Shown: piece by piece, positions 51,571 to 63,400 of the stretch | Position numbering within the stretch: the stretch's first letter is position 1 | How the letters are laid out: the number at the start of each line of letters is the position of its first letter | Source of the DNA: Onchocerca lupi | Lineage: Eukaryota; Nematoda; Chromadorea; Rhabditida; Onchocercidae | NCBI GenBank assembly: GCA_028564675.1 | Contig: JAOVVO010000137.1 | Coordinates: forward strand, 62,001 to 126,000 | Reading direction: 5' to 3' | Length of the DNA: 64,000 nucleotides | Program-made: the position numbers and the translations under genes | Notes under the pieces: model-generated | Told to the model about the DNA's origin: nothing | Databases searched by the model: none | What the model saw: only the letters and a program-made list of their open reading frames with translations

Positions 51571-52800
51571 TTATTCTGCATTAATCAAAGCAAGTTTCGT
51601 TGACAACAAAGGATCAATGTTCTGAAACCATTCATTGACATCCATTGTTTCTGACATTTTATCAATAATTTGTTTCACCAAATTTACATATGTCTGTTTT
51701 GCCTCATCTGATGACATTTCATCCAATTTTTTCCACGCTTCCCTGAAACTTGGCAATTGTAGCCGTAAACGTATGTTTTCAGTATTTTTGTTTATTTCGT
51801 TTCAAGAGAAGAAGTATTCGAGGCTTCTCCACGTATTCGAAATTTCAAAATACAATATATATTCAGTGGATTGAGAAATATTTAAAACATCTCCTAGCTT
51901 CGTTATATTTTTCCCTATGAATAATTTTCGATATTTTTAAATTGAAAAAAATTAAAGAAATAAAATTGAGTAAAAAACCATTTTGCTTTTTCGACAAAAT
52001 TCAGGAAACTTGGTGCTGCTTTTTTATTCTTACCCTCCGTTGCTTGTTTATACAGAGAATAGAACATAAGTTTTTCATCATTCGTTGGCATCATTGGGCC
52101 TATAACACATTTTAATTAATTAAACAAACATCCATTCTTCAGCATTTTGCACATCTTAATCATTTTAAGATTTTGTGGAAATTTTTTTAAATAAAGCTAA
52201 CTGTATGCTCAAAAAACTATTGCGTAATTGATCACGTAATGCAACGTAATCTTGCGATTATGACTGACGGATTACGTGTCGGAACGATCGAGAGATTAGA
52301 AAGTACGATATTTTTCATCTAATCTATTAATTCAGTTAGAATATTAATGACTTTACCATTACTACCAAAATTTAATACTTTAAACTTTTTTTTCTGAAAA
52401 CATAAAAGCTTACTTTCTTGAATAGACTTAGCATTTTAAATTTCAGATGCTAACCAATCAATATCAATCTAAATTTAGATGATATATTCTAGTCGGATCA
52501 CGAAAGATATTCATCTAATAATTGTTGAGTTCAAAAATAGTGCAATAAAATTAACACATTGGAATAGATGCATTAGTGTTCTATTCATAACGAATAAATC
52601 ACAATTCTTGTCGAAATATTTTATCAGAATTTTTGATGAAATATTCCTTAAGCTTTAACATAACAATGTTCTGCATAGCAAAAATGATGATTGGTGATAA
52701 TTTCAATATATCAGTGATAGAAGGAAATGAAATCTTTACCAGTTTTCGGCATTTTCTGTATAATGTTTACAGCAGCTTCAAATTTCTCGTCTACTGACAT
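51571..52800 (-). CDS. Acyl-CoA-binding protein (117 aa)
   Basis: Three exons on the minus strand: 52800-52740, 52099-51979 and 51742-51571 (TAA), in phase. The whole protein is one ACBP domain plus a C-terminal tail: MSVDEKFEAAVNIIQKMPKTG, then NDEKLMFYSLYKQATEG, EKAKWEAWKKLDEMSSDEAK and a final amphipathic stretch (VNEWFQNIDPLLSTKLALI). The ligand residues of the family are kept: Y34 and K38 in FYSLYKQAT and K60 in KAKW. The loop between QAT and KAKW carries a lysine-rich GKNKKAAP in place of the usual GDVNTxRPG. ACBPs bind medium and long acyl-CoA esters in the cytosol and buffer or deliver them. It is about 30 residues longer than the basic 86-87 aa ACBP; several nematode paralogues have such tails. 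Neighbouring ACSF3 also handles acyl-CoA, but no operon links them. Confidence 0.9.
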
Positions 52801-55074
52801 TCTAAAAATTCTTCTCTGATAGATGAACTGATTTGCCCGATCTCAGAATGAAGTTATCATTCGAAAGTTCCATATTACGCAATCATATTTCTAAGACTAC
52901 GTGAAATTTAACGTAGAATTTTGAAGTATTTAGTAATATTTAGATGAATGTAATAATCATTGGAACGATAAAATCGCTTATAATAAAAAGTAGTAGAAAA
53001 GATAAATGAAAGATAAAAAGATAAAAAAGACATATGTATGAATTATAAGATAACAAATGTTGACAGAAAAATAATGAATAAAAATTTTATTCATAAATAG
53101 GTCATCATTTTTCGATTCGCTATTTGCCTTTAGTTCTTATTTTCACTTATGATTTCAAATTTACTTCGATGAATTTGCTGAAATTTAGTTCAGAATTAAA
53201 AAATCTGATATATATTCGCATTTCCGAATCATCTCAGATGTTCGACTTTTTTATAAATCAAATGCTTTTCATAAGAATTGATCAATCGTCAGTATTTTGA
53301 ATGTGAAATAAATACATATCTAATCATCAGCTGTGATTGCATAATATTGTCTTTCTAATGGCGCATATCATCCAGCATGCCTATGAACTCAACAAAAAAA
53401 AAGAAATGACTTCTGAGATATGTGACAAGTTTAGATGGAATAATAATTACTGCGCCTTTTTTGGTCTGTTTCACGTTGCACGTATAAATAACGTATAAAC
53501 ACGTAAAACAAAATAAAAATTATGGATCGAACAGTTGTAGTCATATTGCATTATTAAATGCGAAAGAACACATTTAACAGAGGGCCAAAAAAAACAAAAA
53601 AAATACTTTTTAAAATGGAACAAAATTGAAGAAAAAATAAAATTATGATGGTCAGCGCTTGTCGATCTATTTTTCAAAGGCACACATATATATAGGAAAT
53701 GAATTAATCATATCAATCAGTACAATTTTTATGAATTTGTCATCGATGATAAATTCATAATCGATGATAAGAGGGCGAAACAATGCGGACGAAGTGTCGA
53801 TTTGGCTGTTTGCAAAGAGATGATTTGAAAAGAAGTGGCAGTGATAAGTAGTAGGGAGAAATATTCCATTATCTCTTCATTATGTTTTGCTTATCAAAAT
53901 ATTTTTATTTGTTTCGTTCAAAGATTGATTATAGATGAATAATTTTTTCAAGATAATATCAATTGATAATTCCGTCTTTGTTGGAACTATTAGAAATTAT
54001 TTAGAAAGATTCGGAATTATTTTCAAAATAAATTGTCAGCTAATAAGATCAGTTATTAACAAATTGTTTATGTCAACTAATAAGATCAGTAATTAACAAA
54101 TTGTTTTCAATTCTGTACAAAATATTTGAACAATACATTCAATTAAATGCTAGACTTATGTTTAATCAAGTCTGCGTCAGTTCTACTGAATTTGATGTGT
54201 AACTTCCAAATATCCTATATATGAGAAACTAGTTCAAGTAAAAAGTAATCTCACGCATAACATTAAAATAAATTTTTGAACAAATTCTTTTTTAGCAGTA
54301 ACTCAAAGAATAAGAATTTCATTTATAGAATTGTGGCATATATGATTCAATGTTGATTGATTGTTTCATAGTCTAGCAAATTGTTTTAGAAAGCCTAACA
54401 AGTCTTATTTTAAATTGGTGATGTAGGCACTGATCATATTCTTCATTAGGAAAAGCAAATTAAGCAAGTAATATATAAAATTTAATTTAAAGCTCATTCC
54501 GAACTCATATGTGAAATATGTTAAATGTTAAAATTTTCGTCAAAGTTTACTTGTTGGAGATTAGAATTTGACACAGATGATTTTTGTTGTATAATGAAGT
54601 CTTTGAGAATTTTATTTACCGTAATTATGAATGACGAATATTGATAATATAACCAACTTTCTTTGATGGGAGGGAAATAATTTGTAGCTTATGGGTATTG
54701 AGAAATAATACGATTTGATGAAGTTTGAATGTGCCACTCGTCGAAACTGATCAGATTAAATGTAAGGACTGAATGAATGAATGAATAAATGGAAGGATTC
54801 CTTCAAATGAATATCTTTTTATATCTTTTTCAATAATGTTTTTTTGTAACGAAGTTTTTTACTCCATGTCACCATAGCAACACACAATTTACAAAATGTC
54901 AATTGTAGTATAAAGATCAAAAGTTTATCAAGATATTTTTATAAAATAAAGATTTTTGATTATTTCGTCATATCTATATTTTAAAAAATATTTGATGTTT
55001 CCAACGAGAATTTCGATTTTCCTTTCCTTTTATTTTCGGTAGCATATTATTAGCATGAATCATTAGTTATTTCA
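52801..55074. other. Upstream of ACBP, gene-poor
   Basis: AT-rich. A direct repeat of about 37 bp (CTAATAAGATCAGT...ATTAACAAATTG) lies at 54035-54109. No gene recognised. Confidence 0.5.
54035..54109. repeat. 37-bp direct repeat, two copies
   Basis: Two adjacent copies sharing CTAATAAGATCAGT and TTAACAAATTGTTT with a few differences. Confidence 0.7.
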
Positions 55075-55158
55075 GATTGAGTCCTCGAACAGAATTACTC
55101 AACTTCCGTCCCGAACCTACTGTTCAGGCCATCCAAGACCTAAAAATCCACATGTTAT
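55075..55158 (+). other. Exon-like G+C-richer sequence abutting the foldback element
   Basis: After a nematode-type acceptor (TTATTTCAG) a block of about 80 bp is clearly richer in G+C than its flanks and open in two frames on the plus strand (one reads LSPRTELLNFRPEPTVQ). It ends where the foldback arm begins. It could be an exon cut by the insertion, or the remnant of a retroelement. Neither is proven. Confidence 0.3.
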
Positions 55159-56265
55159 TGTCGGAAATTCCGAGAAATTTCATGATATCAATTGTATAAT
55201 TCAATCAATTTCATCATTCTGAATTGTTGTTTTGATGTGCAATCAATAATTCAAATGTTGTAGTCTAGTTTACGCGCCAATAAAGGCGCGCTTTCATGTG
55301 CTAATAATGGCGCTTTCTTGTAGATCAAACTCTATCATTGTCCTCTCTATATAAATAAGAAGAGTCCTGAGTAAAGGATCATTTTTTAAGGGTTTCTTAT
55401 CATAAAATCAGATATTTTAATAGGTCAGGGTATATTTAGTCTCTCTCTTCCTTTTGTGTTATGAAATAATCATTGGAATTGTTTTGTTGATATGATTGGT
55501 ATTGTAATGGTCGTATCCGTTGCAGTATCAAAGTTTCGTTATAAAAGTTTAATTGACCAAACTTGAGATTCAACCGCAATTCAATTTGGTTTCTGCTCCT
55601 GTATCTGTATTCATTGAGCAAGAATAAAAGTTCAGATAAATCCGACTAGTCACACAGCGCAATTAATCACGACCACAAACATGAGTCATTAACTGTCAAT
55701 TCAAGTTGGAAGTTATTTTTTAAAAATTCGACAGTTATGATTTTTTTGGACATATGTATGATATTCATTAGAATCGTAGTACAGTTGCTTCATTATTATC
55801 ATTGTTGATTTCATTCCCTGTCGGGAAAATTGATTTGTAGCATGAACCAATCTTATACGGATTCTGCTGCAGCGACAAACAATAAAATTTACCCAGAAAT
55901 TTGCTTGTGGCACAATCTCAAACTTCACGAAACTTTGACAACACGAGAACGAATACGACCATTACAATATCAGTCATATCAACAAAACAATTCTAATATC
56001 AGAACCAGAACCCAAAAGGAAGAGAGACTAAAACAATCCTGACCTACTAAACCGCCCTTATAATAACAACCTTTAAAAATTATCCTTTACTCAGGACTAC
56101 TCTTATTTATAGAGAGAGGACAATGATAGAGTTTGATCTACATCTTGATCTACAAGAAGGCGCTATTATTAGCACATGAGAGGCGCGTGACCTAGACTAT
56201 AATATTGAATTTTTGATTGAATTAATTTTACAATTGATATTACGAAGTTTCTCGGAATTTCCGAC
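55159..56265. mobile_element. Foldback element with inverted arms of about 400 bp
   Basis: The left arm (about 55159-55580) and the right arm (about 55880-56265) are inverted copies with scattered differences and small indels. They end in TGTCGGAAATTCCGAGAAA and its reverse. Shared landmarks inside include GTGCTAATAATGGCG / CGCTATTATTAGCAC, CTCTATCATTGTCCTCTCT and its reverse, and GGTCGTAT / ATACGACC. The loop is about 300 bp. Because the arms are inverted, both strands encode the same peptide (RIRPLQYQSYQQNN); it is a shadow, not evidence of a protein. No transposase is present. TG at the outer ends could also mean two LTRs of a retroelement in inverted order. Confidence 0.8.
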
Positions 56266-56527
56266 GTTCCAAATAGTCTCCATTTCTTTTGATATTATTC
56301 TATTATCATTATTAATGAGATTTGAATATGTTTGTTAGAAAAAAAAAAAAGTGATAATCATTCTTGCTTACAATTTGATAATCTTGTCTTCAATTACTAT
56401 GATATCTGGAGTAATGAGTTGATGTCAGTTGACTTTCTAAATCCCTGAAGTATTTTAAATTCTTCAACTTTTATTTTCCGCAATTTCATTTTCACTTGTT
56501 TATGTTTTTTTTTTTTTTTTTGCACAG
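56266..56527. other. Short AT-rich stretch
   Basis: Holds an A run near 56341 and a T run at 56507-56521 that forms the polypyrimidine tract of the next candidate exon. Confidence 0.4.
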
Positions 56528-56583
56528 TAGAATTCTACAATTCTGATGAAAATTCTGATACATTACAGCAGCAACCCGATTAG
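56528..56583 (+). CDS. Candidate terminal exon A (unassigned gene)
   Basis: A very strong acceptor (a long T run, then GCACAG) leads into TA GAA TTC..., open for 18 codons to a TAG: EFYNSDENSDTLQQQPD. It starts in phase 1, the same as candidate exon B 90 bp downstream, and with the same first bases (TAGA). Upstream exons were not found. Confidence 0.3.
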
Positions 56584-56671
56584 ATCGATATTAATAATCG
56601 GTTTATGCGACTTCATGACACAAATGGATCAACTTTTTTTTTTCTTTTTCATTATAATTGCTATTTGACAG

Positions 56672-56874
56672 TAGATTCATCAACCGATAACAAATGGCGA
56701 TTTTGGTACAAAACTGGAAAGTTATCTGGTTTTATGCGTTTTTTCGGAATCTCTATCGGGAGATATTCCAAGAAAAAAAATTCTTTATCATCTTCAATTG
56801 CAATAACTTCAACAGAATATTGCTATAGCAGTACTGAAATCAATCATCTGTCCCAAATGATTGATTTGAAATGA
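56672..56874 (+). CDS. Candidate terminal exon B (unassigned gene)
   Basis: Acceptor TATTTGACAG is followed by 66 open codons and a TGA. The peptide includes DSSTDNKWRFWYKTGKLSGF and MRFFGISIGRYSKKKN and ends LSQMIDLK. The aromatic/basic first half looks like protein. It has the same entry phase as candidate exon A, so the two may be alternative last exons of one gene whose 5' part lies upstream, perhaps beyond the foldback element. Family unknown. Confidence 0.35.
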
Positions 56875-58005
56875 TATGGAAATTCAGCAGCACGGCGAGA
56901 TTTCCCAATTCAACAGCTGTATACATATATTTATATTTCTGTGGAATTCGGTAAATAGCACGAAGTCAGAATAATATTCTTTGCGTGGAATGTTTAAATT
57001 GCGAACAATATTACGACAAACGAAATGAAGATAATACTGTTCGTTGACATTTGCAGAGAGTGAATTTAATGATATGGAGCAGAAGACGCGGGAAGTCACA
57101 ATTCGTTCTGTCTTCTGATATTTGTTGCAAACTTTAGAATCATTAAAGGAGAGAATCGATCATTGATGTAAATAAGGAAAAAATGTTGATTCCGGTCTCC
57201 AAGATCAAAAGGATAAATATGGAAATGTGATTTTGATTGGCTGATTGGTAAATTAGGAGAACAAACGATTATGTGGAAAGTATTTGAGAATCATCGCTAA
57301 TAAAAGCGACAAATAAACTGTTTAAGATCGGAATGTGAAAGCTTGAAGAAAAAAAACCAAAAGATTTATACGGCACCAGAAATAGGCAATGCGTGCAAAT
57401 TACATCAAAATAAAAAAATCTCAGCCAACAGCAAATGATGATTATGACACAAATATGACGAAACGATTAGCTCACGAAATCAATTACGATTATTATTGTT
57501 ACTTGAAATCATGAAAATAAATTCACATTAATAAATAAACTGCCCTGAGACGTTAATTTTGCAAATTGCTCCGTGAAAGATTCGGCGGCAATAGCAATAT
57601 TAATGCACTTATTACTTAATTAAAAGTGTTCTAATTGCTCGTTTTTCAGCGTGATTTACGACACTGATTGCAATCATTTACGTTTCTCAATGTCCTTAGC
57701 CTTAATATCATGATTTTCTATTCATTAGCAGGATTTACTACCGTAACAACTAATATGCTGTTTTAAATGTAAGTACATTTTCTGAAAAAAGATCCATTTA
57801 GAATTCTTTTCGTATCTCAAATTTACTGATAGTATCAGTCAAACATTTGCAAATCCGAATATTATGAAAACAAAAAAATAAGGAAAATAATAATGCTTTT
57901 GTTAATTTCGAATATTTGTTTCTATATTATTCAGTTGTCAGTTTTGATTTCTTTCACTGGTATCCAACAATGACGGTATTTGAATTTTGAAGGAGTCCAA
58001 AAGGT
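56875..58005. other. Intergenic, upstream of the LAP1-like gene
   Basis: About 1.1 kb, AT-rich, no exon seen; presumably contains the promoter of the following gene. Confidence 0.4.
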
Positions 58006-60484
58006 ATGGTTAAAAAGAGAAATCAGCAGTTATATATGTCAGCTAGTCCGGAGCCATCGTCATCTCGGAATCGAAATCGGCGAGAAAATTTATATCCTAA
58101 TTTGAAACGTCTGACGAAGTATGATTTCAACTCGGTTGATGATGACGATGATAATGTGTAAGTTGTGAAATGTATTTGATAGTTGGAACTGTTTAAAATC
58201 CAAACTTAACTATAATGGATTCAGATTTCAAGCTTTTTAATAACGTGAATCACGTTGTTATTAGTATAATTGCCATTGGTGAAGCATATCATAGAAATAT
58301 GCATGGCAAGCCTTATTTTCGTATATAGGATCTATTACAGAACACGGGATGGTTATCTTTTTTGCAATAAAAAGTAAAGGGTTTGTTCCGATACATTAAA
58401 AAAAATTTTCTGATATCTAATATTCGAATTTTTGCGATTCGATAAAGAATTCGAATGAAATAATGGGCAGTTTCTTATCATAAATAAGCTGAGGAAATCG
58501 ATAAGTCTAGAAATTTGTTGCTATTATGTGTAAGTTATAGTTTTTCTTTCCATTCTTTATCGAATTCATAAGAATTCTTCCTGTAAATTAATTTAGCCAT
58601 TTCCTTCTAGATCTTATGAGTCAGATCATGGAGAAGAATATGATGATTCTCGACAGGGCGTTCATAATTTGTCAATGTTGACAACATTGGAATGGATTCA
58701 GGATTCGTTAAGTGACATATTTTCTTTGGTCAGATTGATGAAACTTTTTTTTTCTTGTTTGTAATATAAATTATGATCCATCCAACTATAAAGGCATTAG
58801 AATTAATCGGTTTCATAAATTATCTCATTTAATAAATCAAGTTTGTAGTGAAATTATGTATAAAGGTAGAAATTTATGGATAATGTGGTATTTGAAATTT
58901 GATTAATGTTTGTTTTGCCAGTAACGTATGTTTAGCTTAGCTAATCCAATCTTGAAAAGCAAACAAGAAAGATTCATATTCAGTAAGTTTAAATTAAATA
59001 TTTATTCTATAAATTTAGGTTAAAAAAAATAAATGCATTACTGTTATTTTTCTTTTCATTATTATTCTCGTTGTTCTTATTTGCTTATGTTCAAATGCAA
59101 AGGACGAAACTATTTTACTGAAGAGGTTGGTGCTTTTTCAATTTTATTTCAATAAATTTTAACATATGACTCATGTTGTGTTATTTTATGACCGTTAATG
59201 AGATATATCCTTTTCATGATTATATATTCATAATATTATTAACATTATGTAATTCCACTATTTAATGTGAGGATATTGTAATTCGAAGTAATTAAGGCAT
59301 TCTGTGATACGACGATGGCTAGGTATAATAAGAAGTGGAATTTATACAAATTCAAATTCTATATATATATTACATTTATTGTTTGCAGGTATAAGCAGCA
59401 GATTAATGGCATTTTGAAGAAAAATTTTACCACTGAATATCAACACGGTATTAATACAAAAGCAGTATTACGGCTTATTGGCGAAAAATGGATCTATCAG
59501 GTATGTCCTTTTTAGACTACTCTTCATCATTTGGATATCACATAAGGAAAGATTTTTTCCTAAATACTTTATTTTGAATAACAGGCAATTGAAATATACC
59601 ACTTCTTGTGGAATTGAAAAAGTGATTTTGTCAATTTTCTGTCAAAAAGATATTTTGTTAGAGAAGATCTACATTGATAAAAAGGATTTAAATGTTTGGA
59701 ATGCCATAGTGAGATTCCAGAAACCAACGGAACCATATGTCGTATTAATTGCGGGTACGAAAGCCGATATATTAGCAGATGCTCTTGGTGATGTTTTTTC
59801 GAATGTCACTGAAAAGGGTGAAATTGATAGGATATTTTGTAATGAATATAAGAAACGACAATTATTGGAAAGTGAAGTTGCGAAGTCATTGTCGAAGTAC
59901 AGTAAATCAGTAATTTTACATGGTAAATTTCTGGAAGATTTCTTAAATTTCCAAATTATTATCTTGGTTATACTGTTTTGGTTTTTCAAACATTCGAAAT
60001 GAAGAATGATTGGTCTGAAAATTTTCAGGAATTGACAAACTACGAGGACATGCACCATTGTACTTGCATAGTTTATCTGATCCTGACCATTCACCATTTC
60101 GTTCCGCTCTCATTCTGCTGACTATTAATTTATTCTTTGGTTCACATCCCATCTGTGAAGATGCAATATCTAAGTGAGAGTGAAGCACATTTTTAGCTTA
60201 AAATATTTGACCAGTGATTCTTTAGATGAACTTAATTCTGCTTTAAAAACTTTATGTTTCTATTCATCATTTAGAATAATACTTACCATCTGATGATATG
60301 CGCCAAATTAAAATTTTTACTATGTTAAGGCATAAAGATTTGTTGTTTGATCTTTTTTTTTTTTTTTAAATCTACGCTTTTCAGTCATTTATTAGATGTA
60401 TGGAATTCGGACTATATCGGTGAGGACCAGATTCGACCAATTCTTTCTCGGATATCTTCGTTTTTGATATGCTTAGAAGATTGA
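58006..60484 (+). CDS. LAP1/LULL1 (TOR1AIP)-like torsin cofactor
   Basis: Seven exons: 58006-58157, 58611-58728, 59019-59125, 59389-59500, about 59547 or 59585 to 59922, 60029-60173 and 60385-60484 (TGA). Domain order is that of a nuclear-envelope/ER single-pass protein: a polar, Arg- and Asp-rich cytoplasmic or nuclear part (residues 1-90), a membrane helix near 95-115 (CITVIFLFIIILVVLICLC), then a luminal domain. The luminal part fits the LAP1/LULL1 torsin-activating fold: KPTEPYVVLIAG, LADALGDVFS, HAPLYLHSLSDPDHSPFRSA and LILLTINL, then DQIRPILSRISSFLICLED at the end. These proteins switch on the ATPase of torsins (OOC-5/TOR-1 in worms) in the lumen. Length is about 356-369 aa, depending on exon 5. 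The exon 4/5 junction is off by one base with the obvious acceptor (AATAACAG, exon from 59585); a weaker acceptor (exon from 59547, 46-nt intron) restores frame. Confidence 0.72.
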
Positions 60485-63400
60485 GAAATGCCGGGAAGTT
60501 ATATAAGGAATAATTGAGTGTTTGATTTGTCGTTATGGAGAAGTAAGATGCATTTGAAGTAGAATTACACGTTTAATTCCTTCTGGAGGATTCAAATACT
60601 GGTTTTATGGGTGAAGATCGAAATTTATATCATTGTTATTCAATCAGGCATTTAATCATTCTAGAAGAAATATATTTATATATTTTCATTCATAATTCGG
60701 AATAAGAAAGTACTCTTTGACATAACAGCTCATTAATCTTGTTAATTTATATTTTCCGAATGTGCAAATTGATGCAGGCATCAATCCATTGCTGTCATAA
60801 TTTTTTTATGGATGCATATTCCTTTTCAAAATTGGGGATAAGTTATCTTATCCAAAAAGAAAGTCATAATGCCGATTTTATATTATAGTTTTAAATTTGT
60901 CATTTATATATGTGCTACCTTATATTGCAGTGCATTATAGATGCATTTTAATTCTACGAAATTTATGAGAGAATATCTGATTATGAAGCTGGAACAGCAA
61001 AGTGTAAAGTTAAATTATGAACTGTTTATTATGCTTCCTGAATGGCAGGTTCTGTCAAGTAATTTCGCTAATTAGTGGCATTTGGATATTGCTTAATCGA
61101 AATGTTTAAGTCGAATCCAGAAAATTAAAGATCGCATTCCAGGTGTTATGCAATAAAGTAGCCTCTGAGAGCATGATTAATATCATCTGATTCCTAAGGA
61201 AGTAAGCATTAGTCGCAACTGTAAAAGTAGAGTGTTTAGGCAGTTATTGTTTTTCATGAGGGACTGAGTTTTAGTTGCTTCATTCATAGCGATCCGATTT
61301 CATTTTATTTGATCATATAACTGGCTGATTTTGAATATTATTTTTCGTACTTTTCTAACATGTTGCAAGTATGCTTCACTGATTTTATTCTTAAAATGAT
61401 GCAGTCACAAACATAAATGAGACGTTAAGTCTACAAAAAGAGATTTTCGATCTAACATTCATTTCCAGAAATTTAAGTATTAAAGAGATTATTTGTCATG
61501 TATATAATCGCATAATCATACCGACGGTAGCTTGAGGCTGCCATTCAAAAAATCATAAAACAAAAGACAGCTTTACATGAAAATCTAAAATAAACATTTA
61601 GTAAAACCAGTTCAACAATGGAGATTAATCAAAAATATCAAATGCAAAAAAAAAAAAAATATTAAAAAGGGAAAATTAAAAAATACTTCTTCATATAAAA
61701 ATTAACAATAACATAAAGAGAACCAGAGAAAAACATCGAAGAAATGGAAATGGGCTTGTGGTTAACGTCACGCATCATTAATTCGTGGAGGTTTCATGGA
61801 AATTTCGACTTGTTTAAAGTTTTTAAAACTCTCCAAGTATATCTTCATAATATCCCACCATTATCGTTTTCTCTCATGTCTCATACACCAACAAATACAC
61901 AATCAGCTCTTGATTGTGCATTTGTTGTTTTATTTTTGTAAAAGAGCTTCGGAACCTTAACAGAGTTTGTTAGAAATTCTGGTATGCTAATACTTATAGA
62001 AGTTACGTATGAATGTAAGTTTTCTCAGTTTTTGTAAATAAAGAAAAGGAAAAAGAGAAGTCATGTCAATGGAGAAAACATCCTGGGAAATTCAATATAA
62101 GGAAGAAATGCAATTTTCCAAAGGTTACGTTTGCAAATGAAGGACAATTAATATTCCTACATAAGTCATTTGAATTTTAACCTCAAACACCCTGAATTTT
62201 TGTCTACATCCGCTAAACATTACTTTCTATCCATAAAGAAATTACTTAAGAAACTTGAATTGATTTTTTTTATATCCGAAATTTAAGGGAAATCAGATTA
62301 ATGCTATAAAATCAGCAATGTATTGCAGGCTTGAAATAATTCCAATGGTTAAGATTATGATTCGAAATGGAACAGTCGCCGTTAGATGATTAGGTTTAGA
62401 TAGATGATATTTAACCATTCCTGTTCGCGCAAAACCTTCGCAGCAAATAAAAGTACCTCACTTCATCATCAGGATGAAAGTGCAATTTATTCGAAATCAA
62501 CTTGAACAACCCTTCGAATCTTCAGTTTTCCCTCTTGCAATGATGTATTATTGCTCGGAACAGATAGGCCAAATAATTTTTTATTTTAACTGACTGCTAG
62601 AGATGAAGCATCCATGACAATGATAACAATTTGCTTTTTCCGAGTGCATGAAATTATCAAAATGAAATCAATTCATATGGAAATATAATCAGTAACGAAA
62701 AAAAGGATGAAAATAATCAGTCCCTTTGATAAGACCTATCACTACGCTCCGACTCTGCTTCCAATAATATTCACTATGAAGAAAAAAAAAAAAGAGTAAC
62801 ATCATATTCACTCATTCGCAATGACTGCGACAATTTTCGTATTACTAAAATGAAATTTTATCAATTAAATTTCATCTTACGAGAATTTTTAACAGTACCT
62901 TAATTTATGAAGACATATGAACAATGTTTATAACCTGTGAAAACACTTTGAATATTTAGATTCTTCATTTCAAAACACTCAAAAAACAAGTTCATATGTT
63001 TATGCATGCGAAAACAGTGGCATAGTGTGTACTGACGTTCATTAAATGAATAACCACTATGTATAAAACCAACAAACAAGCAAACAAACAAACAAATAAA
63101 CGAACAAACAACATGGTGTGCTAGAATGTTCACATGATGAATTTTAATTTCTTCCTAAACAAGAATTCATTTATAAAAAAATGGGAATAACTACAAGTTT
63201 AAAAAGCAGAAATACCACTTTTTCCATGGAACTGCATAAAACTTTCAATTACTAGGATTCATATTTATTTTGAGAAACATAATTTTTTTGATGATAAAAT
63301 CCTTATTATACGCACATTGCATTAAAATTAAGTACGATAATATCTTTACCATAGGAAACTAGAGGATATTTTGCAAAAAGTGAAAAAGAAATGTTTAAAA

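Noticed and set aside
52016..52033. 18-bp GT...AG segment in the ACBP gene taken first as an intron
   Set aside because: Far too short to be spliced, in frame, and its six codons restore the normal ACBP loop length.
55436..56042. Two open frames on opposite strands encoding the same peptide RIRPLQYQSYQQNN
   Set aside because: The identity follows from the inverted arms of the foldback element, not from a real duplicated protein.
62900..63133. 77-codon minus-strand frame with VCSFICLFVCLFVGF
   Set aside because: It is the CAAA repeat read in reverse (GTTT codons); low complexity only.
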